A model generated the notes under the pieces. That model saw nothing but the letters and a program-made list of their open reading frames with translations, ran no database searches and was not told where the DNA came from. Of a DNA stretch of 64,000 bases, positions 55,043 to 63,890 are shown piece by piece. Each line of letters opens with the position of its first letter. The stretch's first letter is position 1. The position numbers and the translations under genes are program-made. This DNA is from Brucella sp. 21LCYQ03 (GTDB lineage: Bacteria; Pseudomonadota; Alphaproteobacteria; Rhizobiales; Rhizobiaceae), in assembly GCF_023554105.1 (NCBI RefSeq), contig NZ_JAMJWE010000002.1, positions 1-64,000 of the forward strand, given 5' to 3'.

Positions 55043-55669
55043 ATGAGCGCGCAACATAAGCTGGTTCTTGCCTCCGGCTCTCCCCGCAGGATTGAGCTTC
55101 TGGGGCAGGTCGGCATTGAGCCGGATCATATTCAGCCGGCTGACATCGATGAGACGCCAGACCGCAGCGAACATCCACGTTCGCTCGCGCGTCGTCTTGC
55201 GCGCGAAAAAGCAAAGGCTGCACAGGCACAATTGCAGGGCGATGAAAACTTCGCCAAGGCTTTTGTACTGGCAGCCGATACGGTTGTAGCCGTAGGGCGT
55301 CGCGTTTTGCCCAAAGCGGAAATCACCGATGAAGCGCGGGAATGCTTGCGCCTATTGTCGGGGCGCACGCATAAGGTTTTTACCGGCGTTTGTCTGGTTC
55401 TGCCCAATGGCAATCTGCGCCAGACGCTTGTTGAAACACGCTTGCGCTTTGAACGCCTGACACGCAAACAGATCGACGCCTATCTCGCTTCCGGCGAATG
55501 GCGCGGTAAGGCTGGCGGCTATGCCATTCAGGGCCTTGCAGGCAGCTTTGTGGTCAAGCTGGTTGGGTCTTACAGCAATGTTGTGGGGCTGCCGCTTCAG
55601 GAAGTTGTAAGCCTGCTGGCTGACGGTGATTATCCAGTTTATGCAAACTGGGAAAGCGGCAAGGTCTGA
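55043..55669 (+). CDS. maf: Maf-family nucleoside triphosphate pyrophosphatase
   Basis: House-cleaning dNTP/NTP pyrophosphatase related to septum formation inhibitor. 208 aa from the ATG at 55043; a GTG two codons earlier is better placed relative to cagga and could be used. LASGSPRR at residues 9-16, the catalytic Asp in [10 protein letters not shown] near 77, [11 protein letters not shown], and [13 protein letters not shown] near 153. Between infA and yacG. Confidence 0.93.
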   Translation: MSAQHKLVLASGSPRRIELLGQVGIEPDHIQPADIDETPDRSEHPRSLARRLAREKAKAAQAQLQGDENFAKAFVLAADTVVAVGRRVLPKAEITDEARECLRLLSGRTHKVFTGVCLVLPNGNLRQTLVETRLRFERLTRKQIDAYLASGEWRGKAGGYAIQGLAGSFVVKLVGSYSNVVGLPLQEVVSLLADGDYPVYANWESGKV

Positions 55670-55676
55670 GATTTCT

Positions 55677-55892
55677 ATGAGCGATAAGAAAGACATATCA
55701 ACAGCACCGGACGCACGCGTCACACCGTTGCGCCCAACGCGGCCCTGCCCTGAATGCAGCAAGCCGTCGACTCGCGATTCTTATCCGTTCTGTTCGCCAC
55801 GCTGTAAAAGCATCGATCTCAATCGCTGGCTTTCTGGAAGCTATGTTATTCCCGGAAAAACGATTGAAGAAGAGGAAGAAAACGACAACTGA
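55677..55892 (+). CDS. yacG: DNA gyrase inhibitor YacG
   Basis: Small zinc protein that binds GyrB and inhibits gyrase. 71 aa from the ATG at 55677, 7 nt after maf. The zinc motif [10 protein letters not shown]...[13 protein letters not shown] (Cys pairs near residues 22-25 and 38-42) is intact, followed by [12 protein letters not shown]. An acidic tail ends in EEEEENDN. Confidence 0.92.
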   Translation: MSDKKDISTAPDARVTPLRPTRPCPECSKPSTRDSYPFCSPRCKSIDLNRWLSGSYVIPGKTIEEEEENDN

Positions 55893-55904
55893 CGTTTTCT
55901 TGTG
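55877..55904 (+). terminator. weak terminator hairpin at the yacG stop
   Basis: 8-bp stem agaaaacg/cgttttct (55877-55884 with 55893-55900) spanning the stop codon; the T run is short. Confidence 0.4.
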
Positions 55905-55963
55905 TCTAATGCGCGTTGCATTTTGTCTTAATCAAACAACACGCATTAGCCTTTTGTTTTTTA

Positions 55964-56010
55964 AGCATGTCTTTATCCCAAAACCGGTCCCCACTTTTGG
56001 GAGACATGCT
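55964..56010. repeat. dispersed palindromic intergenic repeat, reverse orientation
   Basis: Outer arms agcatgtct/agacatgct, inner arms cccaaaa/ttttggg around ccggtcccc. It is the reverse complement of the core at 8299 and 39791. Between yacG and tRNA-Phe. Confidence 0.8.
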
Positions 56011-56165
56011 ATAATTTCCACAATCAAAACGGTGCTTTAGCGCATTTATAAGAAATCTTATAAAAAGTGCGATAGGGTGCTGGACAGCGCGAAATTTAAT
56101 GCTATAACGCACCCACTTCCGGCGGACACCAACACCGCCACCAAGTGAGAAATCACTGACAGGAT

Positions 56166-56241
56166 GCCCGGATAGCTCAGTTGGTAGAGCAGCGGATTGA
56201 AAATCCGCGTGTCGGCGGTTCAAATCCGTCTCCGGGCACCA
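56166..56241 (+). tRNA. tRNA-Phe(GAA)
   Basis: 76 nt: acceptor GCCCGGA/TCCGGGC, D loop, anticodon stem GCGGA/TCCGC with loop TTGAAAA (anticodon GAA), T loop GTTCAAATC, encoded CCA. Probable attachment site of the decayed element that follows. Confidence 0.97.
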
Positions 56242-56313
56242 CTCTAAGCCCTTCATATCATTATCGTTTCTGACTTTGCTCATTTCTCGATCCAATCAAG
56301 TTTGACGCTTTTT

Positions 56314-56614
56314 TCAGGCGGGTTTGACAGTTTTTGTTCTTCGCCTGTTCATTTCAGCGTCTAAATCCGTCACGGTTGCCGACATTAATTTGCTCACATC
56401 TGCACGGCGCGAATAGTGTTTCGCCATGGCTTCGGTTTTGTGGCCAAGCATCGCCGCAATCGTCTCATGATCCTTGCCCATTTCGCGGAGAATCGTTGCC
56501 ACGGTGTGACGCAATCCTTTGAGAGTTAGGCCCGGAGTTATGGTGCCAGCATCTTCCAGCTTCTTTTTCAATTTCGCCCAGTTGGTACTAAAGCCGTTAT
56601 AGGTCCACGGCCTT
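56314..56614 (-). pseudogene. 3' fragment of a phage-type tyrosine integrase
   Basis: Minus-strand frame whose last ~95 codons carry the C-terminal integrase catalytic region: PWTYNGFSTNWAKLKKKLED, LKGLRHTVATIL (box with the HxxR-like pair), MLGHKTEAMAKHYSRRAD with the nucleophile Tyr. There is no start: upstream of about 56614 the frame runs into a different gene. The end of the gene faces tRNA-Phe, as for a tRNA-integrating element. This is a deletion remnant, unrelated to the island integrase at 13642. Confidence 0.85.
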
Positions 56615-56906
56615 CCTCTTTGGCGATGCGGAGTTCTACTTCTCGCTGTCGCGCGGCTTTCAGGCCGTTATCAGCGGCCGATTTTGTTGATCGCCGCTCC
56701 TCGTCTTTGAGTGAGCGGATATATCCTTGCACTACGGCCAAGAATGGATATTTGCCCTTTACGGCTGTCGGTACAAAGCCGTTGCCCGCAAGCTGGCGGA
56801 GCCATTGCGTCGTAACTCCAAGCAAGGCGGCAGCACCGCTTGCCGAAATCAAATCTGCGTCTGTGAGGACTAGGACACGAGGCGTAGAGGTCGGCTTTTT
56901 CACCAT
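56568..56906 (-). pseudogene. 5' part of a terminase small subunit/HTH (Nu1-like) gene, fused to integrase sequence
   Basis: ATG at 56906 opens MVKKPTSTPRVLVLTDADLI, then an HTH-like region (ASGAAALLGVTTQWLRQLA), GKYPFLAVVQGYI and KAARQREVELRIAKEE, the pattern of Nu1/phage DNA-packaging small-subunit relatives. After RIAKEEGR the frame continues out of register through integrase sequence for 12 codons and stops at 56568. So the 3' end has been lost and joined to the integrase remnant. Confidence 0.75.
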
Positions 56907-57619
56907 TGTGGATTTCCGCAAATCCCTTCGTGATAGACCTTCCGGGCATTCGATTTTATCTTGGTGCTCCGCTGATTGCGCCCGATGGCTCAACGCTGGG
57001 GGCAATCTGCGCGCTGGATACCAAGACGAGAACATGCACGCCGGAAGAAAAGATCAAGCTTGCCAGCCTCGCCAGTACGGCAGTGGAAATCCTCAACATG
57101 CGTCGCCAAATGCGCGAAGCACACAAGCTGGCGCTCGTTGACGGGCTGACCGGCATTGCCAACCGCTCCGGTATTGAACTGGAAATCGAGAAAGCCATCC
57201 TTGCATTACGCAATCACAGCCTGCCATTCTCGTTGCTATATTTCGACGTTGATCACTTCAAGCAGGTTAATGACCAGCGCGGGCACACTGCTGGCGATAG
57301 TTTACTGCGACTGATTGGCGAAACCCTTTCGGAGCGCAATCGCCCGGATGAAATTTACGCCCGACACGGGGGAGACGAATTCATCGTGCTGCGCTTGGGC
57401 GGCACCAAGACCAGCGATCTCGATGAAGCGCAACAGATTAAAACCGCACTCGATAACGCAGTCGCACAGGCTGAATTTCCCGTCAGCTTTTCAATGGGGC
57501 TGGTTTCATTCTCGCAGGCACCCAGTGATGTAAGCGGTGCAATTTATGCCGCCGACGCACTGCTCTACAATGCTCAGCGCAACGGTAAAAATCAAATCTC
57601 GGCAGGCGAACAGAAATAA
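56906..57619 (+). pseudogene. 5'-truncated GAF-GGDEF diguanylate cyclase
   Basis: Encodes the second half of a GAF domain (NPFVIDLPGIRFYLGAPLIA, GAICALDTK) and a full GGDEF domain (DGLTGIANRSGIE, FDVDHFKQVND, active-site HGGDEFIVL, SFSMGLV). The first half of GAF is missing; the frame opens only after a TAG at 56885 and the possible starts are TTG 56906 or later codons. The phage-remnant genes abut exactly here, so the insertion removed the 5' end. If still expressed, a sensor-less cyclase making c-di-GMP would result. Confidence 0.8.
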
Positions 57620-57737
57620 CAGCGTTGCCCCGTCAATTTTGAGTGAGACTCTTTATAAGAACGAGAGAGATGATTGATCTGGCTCAGATTCAGGCTATTT
57701 TCGCGCAAAACTCAATCTGATTTGACGAGGCTTCGAC

Positions 57738-58178
57738 ATGATCTGGACCCTGTTCGGCATTCTTTCAGGCGCCTGCATAGCCATTCAAGCACCCATTAAT
57801 GCCGCATTGGCGCGCGGCCTTGGCTCTCCCGTGACCGCCGCAGCAATTTCGTTTTTATCGGGAGCTGTCATTCTTGGTATGATCGCAGCGATAACTGCGC
57901 GTGCAACGGGTGCCATGCCAAACTTCAACGTACCTGCGGGCTGGTTGTTTGTGGCGGGTGGCGCGCTTGGCTGCATCTATGTGACAACATCAGTTCTACT
58001 CACACCACGCATTGGAGCGGCCGCCGTAATGGGGCTTGCTGTCGCCGGTCAATTGCTGGCAGGACTTGCCGCAGACCGCATCGGCTTCATGGGAGTGGCC
58101 GTGCGCGAGATCACCGCCGGGCGCATTGCGGGAGCCATCTTATTGCTGACCGGCGCGCTGATGATCCGCTTTCTTTAA
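57738..58178 (+). CDS. DMT-type (DUF606/YdcZ) small membrane transporter
   Basis: 146 aa with five hydrophobic helices (MIWTLFGILSGACIAIQAPI; ISFLSGAVILGMIAAI; LFVAGGALGCIYVTTSVLL and so on). PINAALARGLGSPVTAAAISF is the family signature. Members of DUF606 act as drug/metabolite exporters, often as pairs; here only one copy is present. Substrate unknown. Followed by a terminator. Confidence 0.85.
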   Translation: MIWTLFGILSGACIAIQAPINAALARGLGSPVTAAAISFLSGAVILGMIAAITARATGAMPNFNVPAGWLFVAGGALGCIYVTTSVLLTPRIGAAAVMGLAVAGQLLAGLAADRIGFMGVAVREITAGRIAGAILLLTGALMIRFL

Positions 58179-58183
58179 TGGCA

Positions 58184-58214
58184 AAAAAGCGCACCATTAA
58201 TCTGGTGCGCTTTT
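58184..58214 (+). terminator. bidirectional rho-independent terminator
   Basis: Stem aaaagcgcacca/tggtgcgctttt with loop ttaatc between the convergent DMT and DUF992 genes; A and T runs on both sides. Confidence 0.9.
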
Positions 58215-58235
58215 GTCTTTCCGGGGGAGTGAAAC

Positions 58236-58712
58236 TTACGGCTGAACATATTCCAGCGTCAGCGTTTCAACACCGGCGGAAAGTGCAGTGCCCTTTTCGG
58301 TATCAACAGCCAGCGGCTGAAGCGTGAAAGCCTGACCGGTTCCGCCCACCAGAACCTGAACGCCTGCGCCAAGGCCAAGGCTTGCATCAGCTTCTGCACC
58401 AGCATAAGTGCCAGCAAGCGCGCCCGGCTCAACCGTCGTGGTTGCAGCGAGAACAGTCCAGGTCATCTGACCACCACTGGTTTCACCCAGCTCCAGACCA
58501 TACTGATCGATCGAGCCATTATACTGCTGCGACAGGCCATTGCCATTCGACAGCGTGCAGCTAACTTTCTGCTTCTGCTCGATGATCAAGCCAATACCGG
58601 CTGAAACATCACAGGAAAGCACGCCAACTTCAGCGCTAATCTGCGCTGAACCCGAAGACGTTGCTGCCAGAAGAATGGAAGCGCCCAGAACCCAAACTGC
58701 TTTTTTCATCAC
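58236..58712 (-). CDS. DUF992 secreted protein
   Basis: 158 aa with a signal peptide (MMKKAVWVLGASILLAATSS, cleavage near SAQ-IS) and a single DUF992 beta-rich domain (VGVLSCDVSAGIGLIIEQKQ; YNGSIDQYGLELG; GTYAGAEADASLG). Two Cys probably form a disulfide. Periplasmic or outer-surface protein of unknown role, common in Hyphomicrobiales. Two adjacent ATGs can start it. Confidence 0.9.
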   Translation of the reverse strand: MMKKAVWVLGASILLAATSSGSAQISAEVGVLSCDVSAGIGLIIEQKQKVSCTLSNGNGLSQQYNGSIDQYGLELGETSGGQMTWTVLAATTTVEPGALAGTYAGAEADASLGLGAGVQVLVGGTGQAFTLQPLAVDTEKGTALSAGVETLTLEYVQP

Positions 58713-58922
58713 GACCCCTTTTCCAAATCAAAAGTTCCACAGTTTTATACGGAACAGACTATTCGTAAGCGATCAATAATAAAAATAATACTTAAAAGCT
58801 AACTATCCTTTGGTTTTAGTTTTACTATCCGTTCCATCTACACAGCATTGCTTACAAAAACCAAAAGCCGCACTGCGAAATAATATTTCAACAGCGCGGC
58901 TTTGTATTTCGATGCGGCTCTA

Positions 58923-60200
58923 TCAACCCTTAAAGGTATATTCCGTAATCGACTGTGGCTTCATTTCAATCGAGAAGCCCGGCAGCGATGGCGGCATATA
59001 AGCCGCATCCTTGATGATGCATGGTTCGATAAAATGCTCGTGCAAATGATCAACATATTCGATTACACGACCATCCATGGTGCCAGAAACAGCAACATAA
59101 TCGATCATTGAAAGATGCTGAACATATTCGCACAGGCCAACACCGCCCGCATGTGGCCAGACCGGCTTGTTGTATTTTGCAGCAATCAACAGCACCGCCA
59201 GAACTTCATTCAGACCACCCATGCGGCATGAATCGATCTGAACAATATCGATCGCGCCTTCTGCGATGAACTGCTTGAACATGATGCGGTTCTGGCACAT
59301 TTCGCCGGTCGCAACCTTCACGTCGCCAATGGCTTCGCGGATTTTGCGATGACCTGCAACATCATCCGGACTGGTCGGTTCTTCGATGAAGAAGGGTTTC
59401 GAGAAGGCAAGCTTGTTGACCCACTCAATCGCCTGATCAACTTCCCATACCTGATTAGCGTCGATCATCAGATAACGATCCGGGCCGATCACTTCGCGCG
59501 CAATGGTGAGACGGCGAATATCGTCTTCAAGATCGCGGCCAACCTTCATCTTGATGTGGTTGAAGCCCTCGTCAATCGCTTCCTGACAAAGACGACGCAG
59601 CTTGTCGTCGCCGTAACCAAGCCAGCCCGCCGAGGTCGTGTAGCAAGGATAGCCGGTAGCTTCTAGCTTCGTGATACGCTCAGCCTTGCCGCTCTCTGCT
59701 TTGCGCAGAATCTCAACCGCTTCGTCGCGGGTCAGCGCATCGGTGAGATAGCGATAATCGACGATATCGGCAATTTCTTCCGGCGACATATCGGCCACGA
59801 GCCGCCATACCGGCTTGCCCGCCTGCTTTGCAGCGAGGTCCCAGAAGGCGTTGACGACGGCACCGGTGGCGAGATGCATCGCACCCTTGTCCGGGCCGAT
59901 CCAACGCAGCTGGCTATCGCCAGTCAGGTAACGCCAGAACTTGCCGGGGGCCGCGAGGAAATCATCCATCGAGGAGCCGACAACAAGATGGCGCATGGCA
60001 AGAATGGCCTGACAGCAAATGTCATTGCCACGACCAATGGTGAAAGTGAGACCATGGCCTTTCAGCGCGTCATCATCCGTATCGAGGATGACATAGGCTG
60101 CCGAATAATCCGGGTCCGGGTTCATTGCGTCAGAACCGTCCAGACTTTGCGAAGTCGGGAAGCGGAGATCGAAGACGCGCAGATCAGTGATTTTTGTCAT
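58923..60200 (-). CDS. L-fuconate dehydratase (enolase superfamily)
   Basis: Dehydrates L-fuconate to 2-keto-3-deoxy-L-fuconate, Mg-dependent, cytosolic. 425 aa. Active-site elements are KMKVGR near residue 218 (KxK base), DANQVW near 247, EEP near 274, ATGEMCQNR near 300, DSCRMGG and the late PHAGGVG with the general acid/base His near 350. This set matches L-fuconate dehydratases rather than generic mandelate racemases. Last gene of the sugar-acid operon; 68 nt downstream of the FAH-type gene. Confidence 0.9.
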   Translation of the reverse strand: MTKITDLRVFDLRFPTSQSLDGSDAMNPDPDYSAAYVILDTDDDALKGHGLTFTIGRGNDICCQAILAMRHLVVGSSMDDFLAAPGKFWRYLTGDSQLRWIGPDKGAMHLATGAVVNAFWDLAAKQAGKPVWRLVADMSPEEIADIVDYRYLTDALTRDEAVEILRKAESGKAERITKLEATGYPCYTTSAGWLGYGDDKLRRLCQEAIDEGFNHIKMKVGRDLEDDIRRLTIAREVIGPDRYLMIDANQVWEVDQAIEWVNKLAFSKPFFIEEPTSPDDVAGHRKIREAIGDVKVATGEMCQNRIMFKQFIAEGAIDIVQIDSCRMGGLNEVLAVLLIAAKYNKPVWPHAGGVGLCEYVQHLSMIDYVAVSGTMDGRVIEYVDHLHEHFIEPCIIKDAAYMPPSLPGFSIEMKPQSITEYTFKG

Positions 60201-60268
60201 GATTTATCCGTGATCAGAGCATGCTCCCCACCCATAAAGACGGGCTTCGGGGAGCATGTTCAAAAGAA

Positions 60269-61114
60269 TTAAACGTCAGCGCGCACGTTCTGCTTCTGCG
60301 TGCCGAGACCTTCAATGCCGAGTTCCACAACGTCGCCAGCCTTGAGGTAACGCGGTGGCTTCATGCCCATACCAACGCCCGGAGGCGTGCCGGTGGAGAT
60401 GATGTCGCCCGGCTGCAACGACATGAACTGCGACAGGTACGACACCAGATGACGCACGCCATAGACCATGGTTTTGGTCGAGCCGTCCTGCATGGTTTCG
60501 CCGTTGACCTTGAGCCACATGCCAAGGTTTTGTGGGTCGGCAACTTCGTCTTTCGTCACCAGCCATGGACCTGTTGGGCCGAAGGTGTCGCAGGATTTGC
60601 CCTTGGTCCACTGACCAGCGCGCTCGATCTGGAAGGCGCGTTCCGAAACGTCATGCAGCGTGCAATAGCCCGCAACATAATCAAGCGCATCATCTTCCGA
60701 GACATATTTCGCGGTTTTGCCGATAACGATGCCGAGCTCAACTTCCCAGTCGGTCTTTTCCGAACCGCGCGGGATGAGCAGATCGTCGTTCGGGCCAACG
60801 ATAGCCGACGTTGCCTTCATGAAAATGACTGGTTCTGGCGGAACAGCCATGCCGGATTCGGCTGCGTGGTCAGCATAGTTGAGGCCGATGCAGATGAACT
60901 TGCCGGTGCCTGCAACGCATGGGCCGAGGCGCGGATTGCCGTCGACCTTTGGCAGCGCATTCACATCGAGCGAACCGAGCTTTGCAAGGGTTTCAGGGCT
61001 GAGAACGGCACCCGACAAATCGCTGACATGCGCAGAAAGATCACGGATATTGCCGTCTGCATCGAGAAGGCCCGGCTTTTCCTGACCTGTTTCGCCATAG
61101 CGAAGAAATTTCAT
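60269..61114 (-). CDS. fumarylacetoacetate hydrolase-family enzyme (2,4-diketo-3-deoxy-L-fuconate hydrolase-like)
   Basis: 281 aa. The metal-binding Glu/Glu/Asp pattern shows as GLNYADHAAESG, then the glutamates in DWEVELGIVIG, and YCTLHDVSERAFQ. The end QPGDIISTGTPPGVGMGMKPP is the family lid and product site. In L-fucose pathways this enzyme cleaves 2,4-diketo-3-deoxyfuconate to pyruvate and lactate; position between the SDR and the dehydratase supports that reaction here (inference). Confidence 0.88.
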   Translation of the reverse strand: MKFLRYGETGQEKPGLLDADGNIRDLSAHVSDLSGAVLSPETLAKLGSLDVNALPKVDGNPRLGPCVAGTGKFICIGLNYADHAAESGMAVPPEPVIFMKATSAIVGPNDDLLIPRGSEKTDWEVELGIVIGKTAKYVSEDDALDYVAGYCTLHDVSERAFQIERAGQWTKGKSCDTFGPTGPWLVTKDEVADPQNLGMWLKVNGETMQDGSTKTMVYGVRHLVSYLSQFMSLQPGDIISTGTPPGVGMGMKPPRYLKAGDVVELGIEGLGTQKQNVRADV

Positions 61115-61189
61115 GAGTTTACTCCTTGTGGGGATAAAATTGGTGGCGGTGGAATGCCTAGAGCTGTCGAAATTCAGGTTATGGCGTGC

Positions 61190-61262
61190 CGAAAATGGTG
61201 TTTTTCGAGAACCGGAGCGGAATGTACTTAAAGGTACATGAGCACCGGAAGCGCAGAAGAAT
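61190..61262. repeat. palindromic intergenic repeat resembling a Brucella-group repeat
   Basis: A 6-bp inverted repeat atgtac/gtacat (61223-61240) lies inside the segment gagaaccggagcggaatgta ... catgagcaccggaagcgcag. Composition and layout recall the Bru-RS type of dispersed palindromes in Brucella. Only one copy occurs in the window, so the repeat identity is unproved. Between the FAH and SDR genes of the operon. Confidence 0.4.
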
Positions 61263-61300
61263 ACCGTTTGCAGGCCGCCAGAGCTTGAATAGCGATAGCT

Positions 61301-62041
61301 CTAGATCGTCCAACCACCATCGATGTTGTACGCCTGACCGGTCGTGTAAGTGGCACCCGCGAGATAGACCGCGAGGTCGGCAATTTCTTCCGGCTGGCCG
61401 ATACGGCCAATTGGCTGACGCGCGATGAAGGCTGCACGCTGCTCTTCATAATCGCCCTGTGCGCGCAGGCGATCCTGAAGCGACGGGCTTTCAACCGTAC
61501 CGGGGCAGATGGCATTGCAGCGGATGCCCTTGGCAACATAATCGGCAGCAACAGCCTTGGTCAGACCGATGACAGCAGCCTTGGTGACACCATAAGCGAA
61601 GCGGTTCGGCACGCCTTTGACGCTCGAAGCAACGGATGCCATGTTGACAATAGAACCGTCTTTGCGCTCCAGCATACCCGGCAGCACGGCCTGAATGGTG
61701 CGGATCATCGCCTTGATGTTGAGATTGACCGCGAAATCGAGGTCTTCGTCCTTCATTTCTAAAATCGAACCGCCATGGACAACGCCTGCGCAGTTGAACA
61801 GAATATCGACCTGGCCGATTTCGGCAACAAGTGCCTTCACGGCTGCATCATCAAGCACGTTGAGCTTACGGGTGATGATGCCCGAAACACCTTCGAGTTC
61901 CTTGAGTGCAGTCTCGTTGATGTCGGTCGCATAGACCTTCGCACCCGCTTCCGCGAAAGCCAAAGCACTTGCGCGGCCAATGCCCTGAGCCGCCGCCGTA
62001 ATCAGCGCAGTTTTTCCATCAAATCGTATCGTCATAGTCAT
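61301..62041 (-). CDS. short-chain dehydrogenase (2-keto-3-deoxy-L-fuconate 4-dehydrogenase-like)
   Basis: 246 aa classical SDR: cofactor loop [13 protein letters not shown] near residue 13, NCAGVVHGG near 84, catalytic Ser in ASVASS and YGVTKAA (Tyr-x3-Lys) near 146, PGTVESPS near 178. NAD-dependent oxidation of the 2-keto-3-deoxy sugar acid is the expected role in this operon. ATG overlaps the MaoC stop (ATGA). Confidence 0.9.
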   Translation of the reverse strand: MTMTIRFDGKTALITAAAQGIGRASALAFAEAGAKVYATDINETALKELEGVSGIITRKLNVLDDAAVKALVAEIGQVDILFNCAGVVHGGSILEMKDEDLDFAVNLNIKAMIRTIQAVLPGMLERKDGSIVNMASVASSVKGVPNRFAYGVTKAAVIGLTKAVAADYVAKGIRCNAICPGTVESPSLQDRLRAQGDYEEQRAAFIARQPIGRIGQPEEIADLAVYLAGATYTTGQAYNIDGGWTI

Positions 62042-62484
62042 GCCTTCCGTTCAACAAGCAGGATGTGGTCGCAAGCCAGCACCACTTCGTCCCGCTGATT
62101 AAGCACTTCGCACCGCTCAGTCACGCGGCCCATATTTGCCCGCTTCGGATCGTCTTCCTTAGCGCTGATTGTTACGCGCGTGCGGATCGTATCGCCAATA
62201 TGCACCGGACGTATAAAACGAAGCCGGTCATAGCCATAAGAAAACGCAACAGGATTGATCAGCGTGGCGGTCAGACCGACGCCGATTGCAAACACCATCG
62301 TTCCATGCGCAATACGCTGACCGCCCGGCAGAGTTTTTGCAAATTCCACATCCATGTGATGCGGAAAGAAATCGCCCGTATGACCGGCATGAACCACGAA
62401 ATCGGTTTCTGTGATCGTGCGGCCATAGGTTATGCGCTGATGGCCCAATTCATAGTCTTCAAAATAGATTACCTGTTCAGACAT
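62038..62484 (-). CDS. MaoC-like hot-dog-fold hydratase/dehydratase
   Basis: 148 aa from the ATG at 62484; an extension to 62574 would run deep into the previous gene. The family core [20 protein letters not shown] with the Asp/His pair, [14 protein letters not shown] and [12 protein letters not shown] is intact. It hydrates or dehydrates thioesters or carbonyl compounds in this family; the substrate here is unknown. Overlaps neighbours on both sides (8 nt upstream, 4 nt downstream). Confidence 0.85.
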   Translation of the reverse strand: MSEQVIYFEDYELGHQRITYGRTITETDFVVHAGHTGDFFPHHMDVEFAKTLPGGQRIAHGTMVFAIGVGLTATLINPVAFSYGYDRLRFIRPVHIGDTIRTRVTISAKEDDPKRANMGRVTERCEVLNQRDEVVLACDHILLVERKA

Positions 62485-63565
62485 GATCAAACTCCGGTTT
62501 TGCAGCGAGCGGCGTGGCGGGCGCAGCGCTTGACTGATAGGCGGCTTCAACCAGCGCCATGGTGTGCCACGCATCCTCGACCGAGCCGATCAGTTCTGCA
62601 TCTTCACCAGTGGCGAAACGCTGCAATTGCGCCATGCGGTTGAGGAATGCATCCGGGAACCACGCGCCCTCAAGCGCGACCTGCACCCAGTCGTCCGCGC
62701 CCTTTGGCTTGATCCAGAGCTCATCCGGTTCGCCATGCGGATAGTCGAGATTGACACCAAGTTTCACATAGGCGGCACCTTCGGTGCCGCAGATACGAAA
62801 CTCGCAGGCCTGAAATTTGCGGCCGAAATCATGGTCGTGATTGATCGACAGCGCACAGCGCACGCGATTGCCATAGTCGAGAATTGCAGCCGTGCGGGTC
62901 TGAGCCACTTCGTGGTTCGGATGGCCAATAGTCTTGGCGTGAACGCCTTGCGGATTACCGAGCAGACCGCGCACGAAATCCAGATAGTGGATCGAATGCA
63001 TGGCGATCTCGATACGCGGCAGACCTTTGAGGAACGGCCACAGACCCCAAGGGGTAGCAAGCGCCAGCCATGCGTCGAAATCCACCACTTCGCCAAGCAG
63101 GCCCTTATCGACGGCATCGTAAAGTGCCAACATCATCGGCGCGAAACGCAGCTGGAAATTGACCGCAGCCTTGAGATTACGCGCGCGACAGACTTTCAGG
63201 ATTTCGGTTGCCGCGGCAAGATCGCTGCCCATCGGCTTCTGGATCAGAACAGCCGCGCCTTCCGGCAATTGCGACAGGATCGAAGCATGGGCTGATGGCG
63301 GCGTTGCCAGATCGAAGATCGCGCCTTCAACCGCAAGCGCTTCTTCAAGATTTGCAAAAGCCTTCACGTCCCATTGGTCAGCAAGTGCCGATGCTTTCTC
63401 GAAATTGGGATCGAAAATGCCCACAACTGGAAAACCGCCCTGCTTATAAGCTGGCAGATGCGCGTCGCCGACAATGCTGCCCGCACCGAAAATCACAATC
63501 GGCTTTGGCTGTGTGGGCTTCGCCCACCACTGGCGCAGGCTTTTCGGATCAAAGGTCTCAGTCAT
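62477..63565 (-). CDS. Gfo/Idh/MocA-family oxidoreductase
   Basis: 362 aa. N-terminal Rossmann ([18 protein letters not shown] near residue 22), AEKPM-like [10 protein letters not shown] near 121 and a C-terminal substrate domain. Sugar or inositol dehydrogenases of this family use NAD(P). In this operon it may oxidise L-fucose/L-rhamnose or a derivative. Overlaps the mutarotase gene by 8 nt and MaoC by 8 nt. Confidence 0.87.
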   Translation of the reverse strand: MTETFDPKSLRQWWAKPTQPKPIVIFGAGSIVGDAHLPAYKQGGFPVVGIFDPNFEKASALADQWDVKAFANLEEALAVEGAIFDLATPPSAHASILSQLPEGAAVLIQKPMGSDLAAATEILKVCRARNLKAAVNFQLRFAPMMLALYDAVDKGLLGEVVDFDAWLALATPWGLWPFLKGLPRIEIAMHSIHYLDFVRGLLGNPQGVHAKTIGHPNHEVAQTRTAAILDYGNRVRCALSINHDHDFGRKFQACEFRICGTEGAAYVKLGVNLDYPHGEPDELWIKPKGADDWVQVALEGAWFPDAFLNRMAQLQRFATGEDAELIGSVEDAWHTMALVEAAYQSSAAPATPLAAKPEFDHV

Positions 63566-63890
63566 GATGGAAAACCTCCTCCATCATCGCCCACCATTCG
63601 CCGTCTTTACGGGTTTCGAGCGGCTTCTGGCATGGCATACAGACTGACCACCATTCCTGATTTTTCGGGTTATCGGCCATCTTCTTCATATCGGCTTCAA
63701 AGTCGGTGCCGACATAGTCCCATGTGCCAAACAGCAGGTTTTCCGGCTCTTTGAGAAAAATCGTGTAATTGGTGATGTTGCACTCGGAAATGAGCGCAAG
63801 AATTTCTGGCCAGACACTCGCGTGCAACTTTTTATAGTCTGCGATCTTCTCAGGCTTTAGCCCGATCACCATGCCCATTCTTTCAGCCAT
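63558..63890 (-). CDS. L-rhamnose/L-fucose mutarotase-like protein
   Basis: 110 aa (MAERMGMVIGLKPEKIADYK start at 63890; the extension to 63956 is out of family). Family elements LHASVWPEILALI, NYTIFLKEPENLLFGTWDYVG and WWSVCMPCQKPL are present. It interconverts alpha and beta anomers of a 6-deoxyhexose in the cytosol. ATG overlaps the stop of the upstream partial gene by 1 nt. Confidence 0.9.
   Translation of the reverse strand: MAERMGMVIGLKPEKIADYKKLHASVWPEILALISECNITNYTIFLKEPENLLFGTWDYVGTDFEADMKKMADNPKNQEWWSVCMPCQKPLETRKDGEWWAMMEEVFHHD

Noticed and set aside
60221-61231. 336-codon frame antisense to the FAH-type gene
   Set aside because: Mirror of the real minus-strand gene; low-quality amino acid mix.
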